DNA of 64,000 bases from a virus, in the IMG/VR virus record IMGVR_UViG_3300025073_000608, positions 1 through 64,000 of that record. One strand, 5' to 3'. The number at the start of each line of letters is the position of its first letter. Position 1 is the stretch's first letter. Positions 1-9,331 of this stretch are shown here, one piece after another. The notes under the pieces are model-generated. The model had not been told where the DNA came from, did no database searches, and saw only the letters and a program-made list of their open reading frames with translations. Position numbers and translations under genes: made by a program.

Positions 1-588
1 TCGTGGATGGATTATGATGATGTATCACAAATCATTCGTATTCACATATATAAAAAATGGGGACAATATAATTCTGAAAAACCCCTTATTCCGTGGCTAA
101 ATGCTATAATCGGAAATCAAATAAAAAATCTTATTCGAAACAATTATTCAAATTATTCTCGTCCATGCCTTAGATGCGCGGCGGCGATGGATTTAGGATG
201 TAAAATTTATGGAGAGCAGAGTTCTAAATGTCCTTTATATGCCCACTGGCAAAAAAGAAAACAAGCAGCTACCCATATTAAAATACCCGTTTCCATTGAA
301 AATCATACTCAAGAAATAAGACAAATTTTTGATGAAACATCGAACGTATTTAGACACATTTTGGTTCTTCACGAAAAAATGAAAGAACTATTAAAGCCCT
401 TAGAATATAAAGTATATGAGGGGCTTTTTATTTTGCACGAAGACGAGGCGATTATTGCCAAAAAATTAGGATACATATCAAATGAAAAAGGGCGGAATCC
501 TGGATATAAACAAATTAAAAATATACGCAAAAATATTATTATAAAAGTAAAAAAATGTTTGGCTGATGGAGATGTAGATATTTTTTAA
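1..588 (+). CDS. Sigma-70-family-like factor with Cys-rich insert (5' partial), candidate late sigma factor
   Basis: The frame is open to base 1, so the true start probably lies outside the window; the first ATG is at 7. Counted from that ATG, residues 1-45 resemble sigma region 2 (DVSQIIRIHIYKKWGQYN followed by PLIPWLNAIIGNQIKNLIR, the usual acidic/aromatic helix then a W-L-x-x-I-x-x-N-x-x-x-D/N-x-x-R helix). Residues 125-183 resemble a region 4 helix-turn-helix (AIIAKKLGY). Between them lies an insert with Cys54, Cys57, Cys65 and Cys75, which could bind zinc. The gene sits 1 base before the next gene, in the terminase block. The role as the factor that reads the GTGTAA promoters of this window is inference. 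It could also be a divergent HTH regulator. Confidence 0.6.
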   Translation, partial: SWMDYDDVSQIIRIHIYKKWGQYNSEKPLIPWLNAIIGNQIKNLIRNNYSNYSRPCLRCAAAMDLGCKIYGEQSSKCPLYAHWQKRKQAATHIKIPVSIENHTQEIRQIFDETSNVFRHILVLHEKMKELLKPLEYKVYEGLFILHEDEAIIAKKLGYISNEKGRNPGYKQIKNIRKNIIIKVKKCLADGDVDIF

Positions 589-589
589 T

Positions 590-1693
590 ATGGACGACTT
601 AACCCTAACAGCAGAACAAGAACAAAATCTATTAAATCTCTGGAACTCTACTCCAGATAACCCTCCTGGTTTAAAAGAGTTAACGATGTCTATTTTTGGT
701 CAAGAATGTGATGGTAGAAGCAAAGAGGGGAAAGCTATTAAAAAAGCTTTATCCAAACATAATATACGCGCCCGCCCGCAAGGAGAAAGGGAAGATAAAG
801 AAATTACTTTAACAGACGAACAAAAGCTTTATATAGCTAATAATTCTGCAACTATGAACTCTTTAGAGATGGCAAGAATTATGTTCGCGAATCCATCTTT
901 ATCTAATCTCCACGCGGAAACTCGTGCGGTAAACGAATATGTAAAAAGCCTAGATACTCGTGTTATTTATAATCAGGCCGCAGAAGAAGATGTTCCTGAA
1001 AGTGCCACTTATGAACCACCAAAAACTATGGATAAGGTTTTGCGCCGTGTTAATAAGTATGTTAATTTTGTGCTAGACAGGGAAAAACTAACCCCTCAGC
1101 AGAAAAAGGGTTTAGAGATGCTAATTAATTATCTTCATACTTTTAGGTTCTTAACTCAAATGGCTACTTATGAAAGTCAAACTCATAGAAGCTTATGCGA
1201 AGATGCATTTATTCGTTATACTTATGATAAACCAGATTTAACTCAAGAAGAGGTTGACCAATATATTATTTTGGCCAATGAGGTTGTTCAGCAATTTAAA
1301 ATTCAACGGCGTAGCGAAAATCTTCAGAGACAATTGGAAAATATTACCGATGATGAACAACGGGGGGATGAAACAATTAGAATTTCCATGTCATTAGTCG
1401 AAGCGATTGGTAAAGCTCAAAATGAGGGAAACCAATGTATTACTCGCCAGCAAAAACTGTTAGACGACCTTAAAGAAAAAAGAAGCACTCGATTATCTAA
1501 ACAGGTAAAAGATACAGCAAGCATTCTTAATTTGGTTCAAATGTGGAAGACAGAAGAGGGGAGACAAGACCTACTTAGATTAGCTGAAAAAGAACAAAAA
1601 GCCATGGGGGTAGAAGTAGAAAGGTTATCATCTTTGCCGGAAATTAAAGCGAGAATTTTAGGTCTATCTAAAGAGGAAATTCTTTATGGATAA
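590..1693 (+). CDS. Probable terminase small subunit-like protein
   Basis: A 367-residue protein with no enzymatic motif that I recognise. The N-terminal 130 residues look like two helical DNA-binding units in tandem (residues about 5-60 and 72-115, each starting LT-x-E/D-Q). The remainder is strongly helical and charged, with a likely coiled coil around residues 225-310 (ENLQRQLENI, QQKLLDDLKEKRS). It begins 1 base after the sigma-like gene and overlaps the nuclease gene by 8 bases, so these are probably translated together. The small-terminase call rests on position two genes before the large terminase and on this helical DNA-binding plus oligomerisation layout, not on a recognised family signature. 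Confidence 0.4.
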   Translation: MDDLTLTAEQEQNLLNLWNSTPDNPPGLKELTMSIFGQECDGRSKEGKAIKKALSKHNIRARPQGEREDKEITLTDEQKLYIANNSATMNSLEMARIMFANPSLSNLHAETRAVNEYVKSLDTRVIYNQAAEEDVPESATYEPPKTMDKVLRRVNKYVNFVLDREKLTPQQKKGLEMLINYLHTFRFLTQMATYESQTHRSLCEDAFIRYTYDKPDLTQEEVDQYIILANEVVQQFKIQRRSENLQRQLENITDDEQRGDETIRISMSLVEAIGKAQNEGNQCITRQQKLLDDLKEKRSTRLSKQVKDTASILNLVQMWKTEEGRQDLLRLAEKEQKAMGVEVERLSSLPEIKARILGLSKEEILYG

Positions 1694-2618
1694 TTTAATA
1701 TGTCAAGAATGTAAGGTTTTATTTGATTCCCTTAAATCTTTGCATTTACATTTAAGGTTACATAAAATTTCCCAAGTGGAATATTATCAAAAGCATTTTC
1801 CGCGATATGACCAATTCGATGGTTTTATTATTAAATTTAAGTCATTAGATTTTTATTTGAATAGTGATTTTAATTCGCGATTGAATGCTATTAAGTGGTT
1901 AAAAAAGGTTCCGAATAATCAGGCTATAGAATATATTCGTAAGTTTTTGTTGGAGAGAAAAGCAAAAAAAGGTCTTCGTTTTTTACCTTCTCAGGTGGAG
2001 TTGCGTTCTTTACCCATGGGTGGGATTAAATTACTAAATGAAATCACTGGGGACTATTTATCATTTGGTAAGGAAATAGGATTATCTTCTCGGTTTTCTT
2101 CTATTGAATTTGATGGAAATTGGAATAAATTTTCAAAAAAACATCGTATCATCGTAGATACAAGAGAACAAAAGCCATTATCATTTTCGATTCCGACCAT
2201 TTCAGAAGGGCTGATGTTCGGAGATTATATTTTGAATGATATTTTGTTTTCATATGATTGTCACATAGAAAGAAAATCTTTGGGAGATTTTTACACGACT
2301 TTAAGCTTGGGATTTAATCGTTTTTTAAGAGAAATAAACAAGGCCAAAGGGTCTTATTTAGTTGTGGTCATTGAAGAACCCATGGAGGAAGTATACAATT
2401 TTATTTATCGTCATCAAGTAGCCGGAAAAACAAGAATTAGTCCAGAATTTGTTCTTCACAACATGCGAGAAATTATTCAGAATAATCAATTTCTTCAATT
2501 TTTATTTGTAAATGATAGACAGGATGCAGCGAAAGCTATTGAAAGAATTTTTTGTTCTAATGGACAATTTAGAAATGTGGACCTTCAATATTTGTATGAT
2601 ATAGGAAATTTAATCTAA
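1686..2618 (+). CDS. ERCC4-type nuclease with N-terminal zinc finger
   Basis: A 310-residue protein. Residues 155-161 (IIVDTRE), 179-181 (GDY) and 194-198 (IERKS) match the catalytic signature of ERCC4/XPF/Mus81-type nucleases (D-x-R-E, GDY, E-R-K), followed by DFYTTLS and the GSYLVVVIEE strand. The family cuts branched or flap DNA. The N-terminus has a C2H2-like finger (Cys5, Cys8, with His20/His22/His26) followed by an EYYQKHFP helix. No HhH2 dimerisation domain is evident. It overlaps the upstream gene by 8 bases, and its stop codon overlaps the terminase start (TAATG), so it is translationally coupled to packaging genes. A role in resolving branched replicative DNA ahead of packaging is inferred, by analogy with T4 gp49 or T7 gp3. 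Confidence 0.8.
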   Translation: MDNLICQECKVLFDSLKSLHLHLRLHKISQVEYYQKHFPRYDQFDGFIIKFKSLDFYLNSDFNSRLNAIKWLKKVPNNQAIEYIRKFLLERKAKKGLRFLPSQVELRSLPMGGIKLLNEITGDYLSFGKEIGLSSRFSSIEFDGNWNKFSKKHRIIVDTREQKPLSFSIPTISEGLMFGDYILNDILFSYDCHIERKSLGDFYTTLSLGFNRFLREINKAKGSYLVVVIEEPMEEVYNFIYRHQVAGKTRISPEFVLHNMREIIQNNQFLQFLFVNDRQDAAKAIERIFCSNGQFRNVDLQYLYDIGNLI

Positions 2619-4453
2619 TGTGGTACGAATCAGAAAAATACAAAAAAGAAATAACAGACATTAATCACTTAATGTATAGTTTAAAAGGAGAATTAGAAGA
2701 CAACGAAGCTAAACTAACCCTCATTAAATTTCTGTATAGAAATTTAGGTTTAACCACAGAACTATTATCTGGTATTCAACTATATCCTGACCAAATCGTA
2801 ATTATTAAGGGATTATTAAATTCTAATTATTCCCTAAATGTATGGGGACGTGGAATTGGGAAAACTTGGTTAGCGTCGATTTATTGTTTTTTACAATGTA
2901 TATTTTTTCCTAATACTTCTATTCTTGTTGCTGGACCAACTTTTAGAACGTCTCGTTTTATTTTTAATCATATAGAAAAACTGGCTGACCAACCAGAAGC
3001 AGTTATGTTGGCTCAAGCTTTTGGTCATAAAATTAAACGAAACGATGAATTTCGTTGGAGTATTAACGGTGGAGAAATTGTTGCTATTCCTCTTAACGGA
3101 GAAAAAATCCGTGGTTTCCGTGCCAATGTATTAGTTATTGATGAGTTCTTATTAATGGGCGAGGAAATGGTAGAAAAGGTTTTAATGCCATATCTTGTCG
3201 CTACGCCCGCGTGGGAAATTAAGCGAAGGAAAATGATTCGTGATAAAGAAACAGATATGATTCGAAAGGGAATTATAACTGAGGAAGAAAGAATGGTCTT
3301 TCATAATAATGCTAAACTAGTTGCATTATCATCAGCATCATATACCTGCGAATATCTTTATAAAAAATATGACGAATTTGTAAAGCAAATTTATAGCGAT
3401 AACTTGCCCGAAAATAAGGCAAGATACTTTGTAAGTCAATTATCATGGGACGCTATTCCCCCTGATAGGATGGATAAAAGTATTATTGAATTAGCCCAAA
3501 GCAATGAAGCTAATTCGGCAACTTTTCAACGGGAATATTGTGCCCAATTCATTGATGGTTCAGATAGTTATTTTTCTATGAAGAAAATGATAGAATGTAC
3601 TGTTCCTGATGGAGAAGAACCCACGTTATTATTACAGGGACATAAAGACAAAAAATATATCTTAGCTATTGACCCTAACTTTAGTAATTCTCCAACTGCG
3701 GATAATTTTGCTATGTGTTTAACCGAATTAGATGATAATGGACCAGGGGCAACGATTGTCCATTCTTATGCTGAGGCTGGGAAAGATTTAAAGGACCATA
3801 TTAAGTATTTTTATTATTTATATACTAATTTTAATATTGTAATGATTGTTATTGATTATGCTGGATATCAATTTTTAGAGTCAGCTAATGAAAGCGAATG
3901 GTTTAGGAAGGATAATATCGAAATTAAAGTGTTTGATTTTGTCGCCGAAAAAGACGGGGCAGAATTAGAGGAACAATTAAAATTAGCGAGAAAGGGATAT
4001 AATAAAACTATTCATAAGGTGGCTTTCTCTCAATATTTTACAACAGATTTTATTAGAAAAGCCAATGAACATTTGCAGGGGTGTATTGATTATAAAAAGA
4101 TTTGGTTTGGGGGAAGTATTAAGGGTTCGGCCAATTCGTTTGAGAAGGCGTGTTTGGCTAAGGTAAATTTAGAATTTGTTGGGGAAGAATCTTCTTCAGA
4201 TTTAATAGATACTCAAGAAATTTTATTAAAACAAACAAAATATCAATGCGCCTCTATTGAGGTTAAAACAACCGCTAAGGGAACCCAAAGTTTTGACCTT
4301 CCACAAATCATGAAAAGAGATATGACCTCAACAAGAATGCGTCGTGATAGTTATACCGCTTTATTATTAGCTGCTTGGGGGATAAAATGTTTTAACGATA
4401 TAAAACAAGCCCCAGAAGAGAATACTTCTACCTTTGAACCTATTTTCATTTAA
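2618..4453 (+). CDS. terL: Terminase large subunit (packaging ATPase-nuclease)
   Basis: A 611-residue protein of typical TerL length. The ATPase domain shows Walker A GRGIGKT (residues 77-83), Walker B VLVIDEF with Asp175 and Glu176, and a coupling motif LSSASY near residue 230. The C-terminal RNase H-like nuclease shows ILAIDPNFS (Asp352) and MIVIDYAG (Asp413). It translocates DNA into the prohead through the portal and cuts genome units. The ATG overlaps the preceding stop by one base. The gene ends just before the first GTGTAA motif, so it belongs to a different transcription unit from the virion genes that follow. Confidence 0.95.
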   Translation: MWYESEKYKKEITDINHLMYSLKGELEDNEAKLTLIKFLYRNLGLTTELLSGIQLYPDQIVIIKGLLNSNYSLNVWGRGIGKTWLASIYCFLQCIFFPNTSILVAGPTFRTSRFIFNHIEKLADQPEAVMLAQAFGHKIKRNDEFRWSINGGEIVAIPLNGEKIRGFRANVLVIDEFLLMGEEMVEKVLMPYLVATPAWEIKRRKMIRDKETDMIRKGIITEEERMVFHNNAKLVALSSASYTCEYLYKKYDEFVKQIYSDNLPENKARYFVSQLSWDAIPPDRMDKSIIELAQSNEANSATFQREYCAQFIDGSDSYFSMKKMIECTVPDGEEPTLLLQGHKDKKYILAIDPNFSNSPTADNFAMCLTELDDNGPGATIVHSYAEAGKDLKDHIKYFYYLYTNFNIVMIVIDYAGYQFLESANESEWFRKDNIEIKVFDFVAEKDGAELEEQLKLARKGYNKTIHKVAFSQYFTTDFIRKANEHLQGCIDYKKIWFGGSIKGSANSFEKACLAKVNLEFVGEESSSDLIDTQEILLKQTKYQCASIEVKTTAKGTQSFDLPQIMKRDMTSTRMRRDSYTALLLAAWGIKCFNDIKQAPEENTSTFEPIFI

Positions 4454-4457
4454 TTTA

Positions 4458-4463
4458 GTGTAA
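4458..4463 (+). promoter_or_regulatory. Candidate late promoter motif GTGTAA
   Basis: GTGTAAATATAAAAT lies 23 bases before the fibre gene ATG, followed by an AAAGG ribosome site. It is one member of a recurring set in front of virion gene groups. Promoter function is inferred from recurrence and position. Confidence 0.5.
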
Positions 4464-4480
4464 ATATAAAATAAAGGTTT

Positions 4481-6736
4481 ATGGACAGCTATATTCGACT
4501 CAGACAAATTAATCAACAGGATTTATCTGGATATATTTCTCAGACGATGTTCCCTATATTAAGGGGGTCTGGTATCAATGTCAGCGGAAGAAACATTATT
4601 CCTACTGGTTCTGGCATCTCTAACCTTGGTTCTTCAGGAAATCCATTTCAAGAATTATTTATTAATAAGATTTCTATCCCTTCTGGAAGTGGGTTATATT
4701 TTGGTCCTCATTTTTTTACAGCTTATACATCTGGAACAAGTGCGGTTGTACAAGTTGGTTCTTATTATTTAACGGCCTCTTCTCAGGGTTTAACTATTAT
4801 TGGTCCTTCTGGGGCATCTGGGGTTACGGGGGTTACTGGTCCTAGTGGGGCAAGTGGATTAAGTATTACCGGGGCAACAGGAATTAATTCTACAGGTGTA
4901 AGATTTTTATTATCTAATGGGGCTCTTACAAACACAATTTCTTTACCATCTGGGGCTACAGGGGCAACAGGTATTTCTCTTACTGGATTTACCCAAAGTG
5001 GACTTAATCTTACCCCGCAATTTTCTAATGGAACCACAGGTTTAACTATTATAATCCCAAGTGGTGCCACGGGTCAGCAAGGAGTGGTTGGTGGAATTAA
5101 CATTGTCGGAGATATATTTACTGGATTTACTGGTGGACCACCTTCTCCAGGAGATATTGCTCCAAATTGGAAAATTTATAATATTAATCCAGATACAGTT
5201 AATAATCCCCCACTCAGATTTGTAAAAGGAATGACGTATTCTATTGATTATAGTGGTTTAAAATTAACTGGTATTACTTTTCCAAATGGGTCTTATTATA
5301 ATTCTAATTATTTTATTCAAAGTGGTATTACTGGTTATTTAAAATTAGTATTTTTTGATGATGGTGTTCTTGAAACAGTTTTAAATAATCCTTCTACTGG
5401 ACGATTTCTTCGTAGTGAAAATAATTTTGATGTTTCTGCTTATAATACTTTAGATGCTAATTTAACCACAGACGACTTAATATCAGATATTGTTGAAGAT
5501 ATTAGTAGAAATAAAATAACCTTTAAAGTTAACTTCGACGCAACCTCTTCGTATAAATACGGATTCCAAAAATACGTTTTCGCCGACGGAAGCGTAATGG
5601 ATAGTTCAATGTATTGGGGATTTTATGTTTTAGGGGATGTCGAAACAAGTTATTTTGGTCCAAGTGGTGGAAGAGGAGCTACTGGTCCTCAAGGAATTGC
5701 TGGTCCACAAGGACAAAGAGGGGCCATGGGGCTCGGAACTTCTGGGGTTGGTATTACTGGGATAGAACGAAGTAGTAATGACATTAGATTTTTATTAACA
5801 GATGGAACAACAACTGATTGGACTTCTCTTCCGGCTGGTGGTCCAACCGGGCCTACAGGACCAGCGGGTACTAGTGGAACATCAATTTCTGGTTCTACTG
5901 GTCCGACTGGTCCGACCGGACCTGCTGGGGCTAGCGATAATTATTATGCTAGTTATTATGTGACAGATATCCAGAGGACTGGTTTTTATGGATTTGATAG
6001 AACAACAAGCGGAACAAGTAATTGGGTATTATGTACCGGAACAGGAAGAAGGTTTGGTCCTGGCGACCAAATTAGAACAACTATCTCAGCAATGATTGGT
6101 AATACTTATTCCGCTGCCCAACAACTTATTTTTTCTGATGCTTCTGTTACAGGGCGTTATTTTTATGGGAGAGTAGATTCTTTTAATACTAATGATGGGG
6201 CTATTGAATTTACTTCTTTAGACAATCCTTATCCTCCTGCTGGATTAGTTTCTGGTAAAATTGAATGGTATAATTATGGATTAGTTGATACTAATGTAGG
6301 AGGATTAGGTTCTCCAGGTCCAACAGGGCCGCAAGGACCAAGTGGTGGCCGTGGGGATACCGGACATTTAGTATTTATCTGTAACACTTCTCCATCAGGG
6401 CTTTCATCTTACAATACTAGAACCATAAGTCCTCAAGAATACGACGCATGGGATTTAAGTTTCACTGACGAAGAAAACACTATTGCTTTCGATTTAACTA
6501 GATTTGCAACAGGACAAACAGTATTAGTAAAAATAAGCAATCTCGGTGTTAAAACTACAGATGAATATAATTTAATTACGTGGTATAACGATATTAGATT
6601 CCCATATAGCGTTAATGCCCCTGCTCCAAATCCGAATTTAAGTACTGTGTATACTTTTGTTAGATTTCCCGATTATATGGGTAATGATAGGATATATTGT
6701 ACTTATTCGGCTAATTATAGTAATGCAGCAATTTAA
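4481..6736 (+). CDS. Collagen-like virion fibre protein
   Basis: A 751-residue structural protein. The N-terminus (SYIRLRQINQQDLSGYI) closely resembles that of the giant fibre at 18640, suggesting a shared attachment peptide. Gly-X-Y collagen-like stretches occur near residues 107-145, 392-420, 449-486 and 614-626 (for example GPTGPTGPAG), a pattern used by phage fibres to form trimeric rods. The last 100 residues (VLVKISNLG, YTFVRFPDY, IYCTYSANY) resemble the C-terminal tip of the giant fibre. The gene starts right after a GTGTAA motif and AAAGG site and lies next to the portal, so a head- or neck-associated fibre is as likely as a tail fibre. Virion assignment is firm; location on the particle is unknown. 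Confidence 0.8.
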   Translation: MDSYIRLRQINQQDLSGYISQTMFPILRGSGINVSGRNIIPTGSGISNLGSSGNPFQELFINKISIPSGSGLYFGPHFFTAYTSGTSAVVQVGSYYLTASSQGLTIIGPSGASGVTGVTGPSGASGLSITGATGINSTGVRFLLSNGALTNTISLPSGATGATGISLTGFTQSGLNLTPQFSNGTTGLTIIIPSGATGQQGVVGGINIVGDIFTGFTGGPPSPGDIAPNWKIYNINPDTVNNPPLRFVKGMTYSIDYSGLKLTGITFPNGSYYNSNYFIQSGITGYLKLVFFDDGVLETVLNNPSTGRFLRSENNFDVSAYNTLDANLTTDDLISDIVEDISRNKITFKVNFDATSSYKYGFQKYVFADGSVMDSSMYWGFYVLGDVETSYFGPSGGRGATGPQGIAGPQGQRGAMGLGTSGVGITGIERSSNDIRFLLTDGTTTDWTSLPAGGPTGPTGPAGTSGTSISGSTGPTGPTGPAGASDNYYASYYVTDIQRTGFYGFDRTTSGTSNWVLCTGTGRRFGPGDQIRTTISAMIGNTYSAAQQLIFSDASVTGRYFYGRVDSFNTNDGAIEFTSLDNPYPPAGLVSGKIEWYNYGLVDTNVGGLGSPGPTGPQGPSGGRGDTGHLVFICNTSPSGLSSYNTRTISPQEYDAWDLSFTDEENTIAFDLTRFATGQTVLVKISNLGVKTTDEYNLITWYNDIRFPYSVNAPAPNPNLSTVYTFVRFPDYMGNDRIYCTYSANYSNAAI

Positions 6737-6745
6737 AATAATAAT

Positions 6746-8632
6746 ATGAGAAAGAAAAAAATTAACTTAACTGATGCGGAACCATTTATGGTTTCAATGG
6801 CGACAGAGTCAATCGCCTCAACATCAACGACTTCCACAAGAAGAAATATTGCTGGAACTATAGAGAGGACTCAACGATTTCAAAATATTGATGATGGTTT
6901 AGTTCCATTTAAAAATAGTAGTAGCATATATGGTAGTGGTTATTCTTCTGTAGATGTAAGGGATGCAATTATTCTTTGTCAAAAATGTTATTATAATTTC
7001 GCCGTTTTTCGTAATGTTATTGATTTAATGACGGAATTTTCAGTTAATAACATATTTTTTAAAGGAGGAAATAAACAATCACGAGATTTTTTTACTGCCT
7101 TCTGGAAGAAAATTGGATTATGGGGATTACAAGACCGTTTTTTCAGAGAGTATTATCGTTCTGGTAACGTATTTTTTTACCGATGGGATGGAGAAATCCA
7201 GCCCGATGATATTAGAAAAATTACGCAAGTATATGGAGCAGATAAGGTTCCATCGGTTCCAGAAGAAAAAATGATATTACCTATTAGATATATTATTTTA
7301 AATCCAGCAGACGTTCAAATGGTCCCAACTGCTAATTTCGCATTTGGAACTTATTTTAAAGTATTAACTGATTTTGAGCTGTCTCGTATAGCCAAACCAC
7401 AAACAGAAGAAGATTTAGCTATTTTTAATAGTCTTCCAGAACAAACTAAACAGCAAATAAAATCTGGTTCCAGGTCTGTAAGTATTCCTCTATCGTCTGA
7501 TAAGGTAGCTTCTATTTTTTATAAGAAACAAGACTATGAACCATTTTCTGTTCCCATGGGTTATCCTGTTTTAGAGGATATTAATTTTAAAGCAGAGCTT
7601 CGTAAAATAGATATGGCTATTTGTAGGACGATGCAGCAAATTGTTTTATTAGTTACTACGGGCGCGGAACCAGAAAAGGGAGGCATTAACCAAAAAAATA
7701 TTGATGCTCTACGACGATTATTTGAAAATCAATCAGTGGGCAGAGTTTTAATTGCTGATTATACTACAAAGGCGGAATTCGTTATTCCACAAATTGCTGA
7801 TTTACTAGACCCTAAAAAATACGAAATTGTCGATAGAGATATTAACATGGGACTTAATAATATCTTTATGGGTGGAGAAAAATTCGCTAATCAACAACAA
7901 AAGGTGGAATTATTTATTGCCCGTTTAAAGCAGGCAAGAAATTCTTTTTTGGAAGAATTCCTCATTCCAGAAATGAAAAGGATTTCTAAATCTATTGGAT
8001 TTAAAAATTTCCCGACTCCTTATTTCGAAGAAATTGAATTAAAAGACAACAGTACTTTATCTAAAATCTTTGCGAGAATGGTAGAAATCGGAGTTCTTAC
8101 TCCAGAACAAGGATTTAAAGCTATTGAAACAAATACTCTTCCAGACCCAGGAATTATGGAAGAAGAACAAAAGGCTTATAAAGAACAAAGGGATAAGGGT
8201 TTATACACCCCGCTTATCGGTGGACCAAAAGACCCAAATGCCGCTGGCCGTCCAGAAGGAGCAAAAGCCCCACAAACAACCAAAAAGATTACTCCTATTG
8301 GGGGTTCTGTCCAATATAGTTTATCTAAAGTAAGGGATAATTTATTATTATCTCAAGAGCTAGAAGGTAACGTTGCCTCCTTTATTAGGGAAAAATTTAA
8401 ATTAAAAAAACTATCAAAACAACAAAAAGAAGTAGTTTCAGGAATTGTTGAACAGATAATGGCTAATGAAGAACCGGCCAATTGGTTATCTAGTATTCAG
8501 GTTTATGGTGAAAATCCAGAAGATAAAAATCATCTTCGGGTAAAAACAGTTAATAATATCGCTGTCGAGCACCAATTAGACAACTTTCTTGCTAGTTTAT
8601 TATTAGCTAGTAAGGTTGACGATGGCAGCTAA
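6746..8632 (+). CDS. Portal protein
   Basis: A 628-residue protein, typical portal length. Supporting features are a YYRSGNVFFYRWDG stretch near residue 135 with a beta-rich middle, a GGEKFANQQQKVELF helix near residue 377, and a long helical segment after it that would form the stem/wing. The C-terminal 100 residues form an extra helical extension (LKKLSKQQKEVVSGIVEQI). Known role of the family: dodecameric ring at the capsid vertex, docking site of the terminase and DNA channel. The position two genes after the large terminase supports this. No short diagnostic motif exists, so the call rests on size, order and overall pattern. It overlaps the next gene by 11 bases. Confidence 0.7.
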   Translation: MRKKKINLTDAEPFMVSMATESIASTSTTSTRRNIAGTIERTQRFQNIDDGLVPFKNSSSIYGSGYSSVDVRDAIILCQKCYYNFAVFRNVIDLMTEFSVNNIFFKGGNKQSRDFFTAFWKKIGLWGLQDRFFREYYRSGNVFFYRWDGEIQPDDIRKITQVYGADKVPSVPEEKMILPIRYIILNPADVQMVPTANFAFGTYFKVLTDFELSRIAKPQTEEDLAIFNSLPEQTKQQIKSGSRSVSIPLSSDKVASIFYKKQDYEPFSVPMGYPVLEDINFKAELRKIDMAICRTMQQIVLLVTTGAEPEKGGINQKNIDALRRLFENQSVGRVLIADYTTKAEFVIPQIADLLDPKKYEIVDRDINMGLNNIFMGGEKFANQQQKVELFIARLKQARNSFLEEFLIPEMKRISKSIGFKNFPTPYFEEIELKDNSTLSKIFARMVEIGVLTPEQGFKAIETNTLPDPGIMEEEQKAYKEQRDKGLYTPLIGGPKDPNAAGRPEGAKAPQTTKKITPIGGSVQYSLSKVRDNLLLSQELEGNVASFIREKFKLKKLSKQQKEVVSGIVEQIMANEEPANWLSSIQVYGENPEDKNHLRVKTVNNIAVEHQLDNFLASLLLASKVDDGS

Positions 8633-9308
8633 TGTAACTTTTGCCCCATTTAATTTTTATCAGACTACGGGGGATGGGGTTTTCCCCATTTTTCCTGGAA
8701 CGACTCTTTTTACTGGGTCGTATTTTAATGAAGAATTAAAATTAGGGGCTAAGGATGGTTATTTTTGGTGGATAAATAATGATGCGACTGTTTGTGCTCC
8801 AGAATGGGACGTAAGAGCAAGTGGTTTTGTTAATAGCGGATATAATTTAAACAGTAGTATATCTGGTTCTTTCACAGGGACTTTTTATGGTTATCCAAAA
8901 AATACGGGTGATTTTGTTACATCATTTGGAGCTGTTTTAAGTGGTGATAAAATAATGACAGAAACCTTTTCGGGTATTGTCACTGGGGCTCTTATTAGTG
9001 GGACTATAGGGACAGGTTATTATTCTGTTTCTTGGGGTGGGGTAATGGCTCCAGAAGGAGATTATCATTATATTTCTTTACAACCCAATGGAATCGTTAC
9101 TTCTGGATATAATTTAACGGGAGAATATGTTGTTGCTTTGTCAGCTTTATTTATTCCATCTAATCGTGATGATGCGGATATCTCTTTTGAGTTTTCGTCA
9201 ATTACTTTTGAGGCAGGTCCAGAAAGATTTAATATAGATATGCAAGATGAGGAGACTTTAGCTTTTGATTTTGTAACAATAAGTTGGAAAGAGCAATTTA
9301 GTCCATAA
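8622..9308 (+). CDS. Virion protein, beta-rich, unknown role
   Basis: About 228 residues starting at ATG 8622 (MAANVTFAPFNFYQ); an upstream TTG at 8616 is in frame but less likely. The protein is rich in Gly, Ser and Thr with alternating hydrophobic positions and TG/SG turns (SISGSFTGTFYGY, GYYSVSWGGV), and ends in an acidic strand segment (FNIDMQDEETLAFDF). This composition is shared with the fibre proteins of this genome. It overlaps the portal stop by 11 bases, so it is co-translated with the portal and probably a head or neck component. No family recognised. Confidence 0.5.
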   Translation: MAANVTFAPFNFYQTTGDGVFPIFPGTTLFTGSYFNEELKLGAKDGYFWWINNDATVCAPEWDVRASGFVNSGYNLNSSISGSFTGTFYGYPKNTGDFVTSFGAVLSGDKIMTETFSGIVTGALISGTIGTGYYSVSWGGVMAPEGDYHYISLQPNGIVTSGYNLTGEYVVALSALFIPSNRDDADISFEFSSITFEAGPERFNIDMQDEETLAFDFVTISWKEQFSP

Positions 9309-9316
9309 TTAGAAAA

Positions 9317-9322
9317 GTGTAA
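9317..9322 (+). promoter_or_regulatory. Candidate late promoter motif GTGTAA
   Basis: AAAAGTGTAATTAAATAAT lies 15 bases before the ATG at 9332. There is no clear Shine-Dalgarno sequence between motif and start, so the leader would be very short. Confidence 0.5.
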
Positions 9323-9331
9323 TTAAATAAT

